From positions 1-5,886 of the forward strand of contig CALDPW010000194.1 of NCBI GenBank assembly GCA_937911885.1: a DNA stretch of 5,886 nt. The letters run 5' to 3'. The notes under the pieces were generated by a model. The model did no database searches. It was not told where the DNA came from and saw only the letters and a list, made by a program, of their open reading frames with translations. A program made the translations under genes and the position numbers. The DNA comes from an uncultured Clostridia bacterium. Lineage in GTDB: Bacteria > Bacillota > Clostridia > Christensenellales > UBA1242. Positions 5,861 through 5,886 of the stretch are shown piece by piece; position 1 is the first letter of the stretch, and the number at the start of each line of letters is the position of its first letter.

Positions 5861-5886
5861 ATTAATTAAAAATTAAAGTTTTGTTT

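Overview
The window looks like two unlike pieces of bacterial DNA joined near position 1450. Positions 1 to about 1450 read like a Bacteroidetes genome. They hold a minus-strand operon of recF (front end missing), a small DUF721/DciA-like gene and the first 26 codons of pdxB. The genes are 3 and 7 bases apart and have no visible Shine-Dalgarno sites. Three 60-base blocks counted by hand here (661, 781, 1021) gave 23, 23 and 25 G+C.

From about 1450 to the end the DNA is clearly more AT-rich: blocks at 1741, 3661, 4201 and 5521 gave 19, 16, 15 and 15 G+C of 60. Its style is that of a low-GC Firmicutes-type (Clostridia-like) organism, with purine-rich ribosome binding sites, sigma-A-like promoters and hairpin-plus-T-run terminators. 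It carries four singly transcribed genes: a TspO/MBR membrane protein (+), an inosine/uridine-preferring nucleoside hydrolase (-), a complete single-chain M16 zinc peptidase (+) and a CNNM/CorC-type membrane protein with CBS domains (+). tspO and the hydrolase converge on a shared bidirectional terminator. The hydrolase and the peptidase diverge from a 142-base AT-rich region. The peptidase and CNNM genes each end inside their own terminator hairpin.

The genes in the right part do not form an obvious pathway. They look like independent housekeeping or accessory units: a tetrapyrrole/sterol-type membrane protein, nucleoside salvage, proteolysis and divalent-cation handling. The left part joins DNA repair (RecF), probable replication-initiation support (DciA-like) and vitamin B6 synthesis (PdxB).

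The most notable signal is the junction itself. It removes the first beta-strand of RecF and the normal upstream region of tspO within about 17 bases. An assembly chimera is the simplest reading, with a real recombination or transfer breakpoint as the alternative. I found no CRISPR array, transposase, tRNA, rRNA, defence island or unknown multi-gene system.
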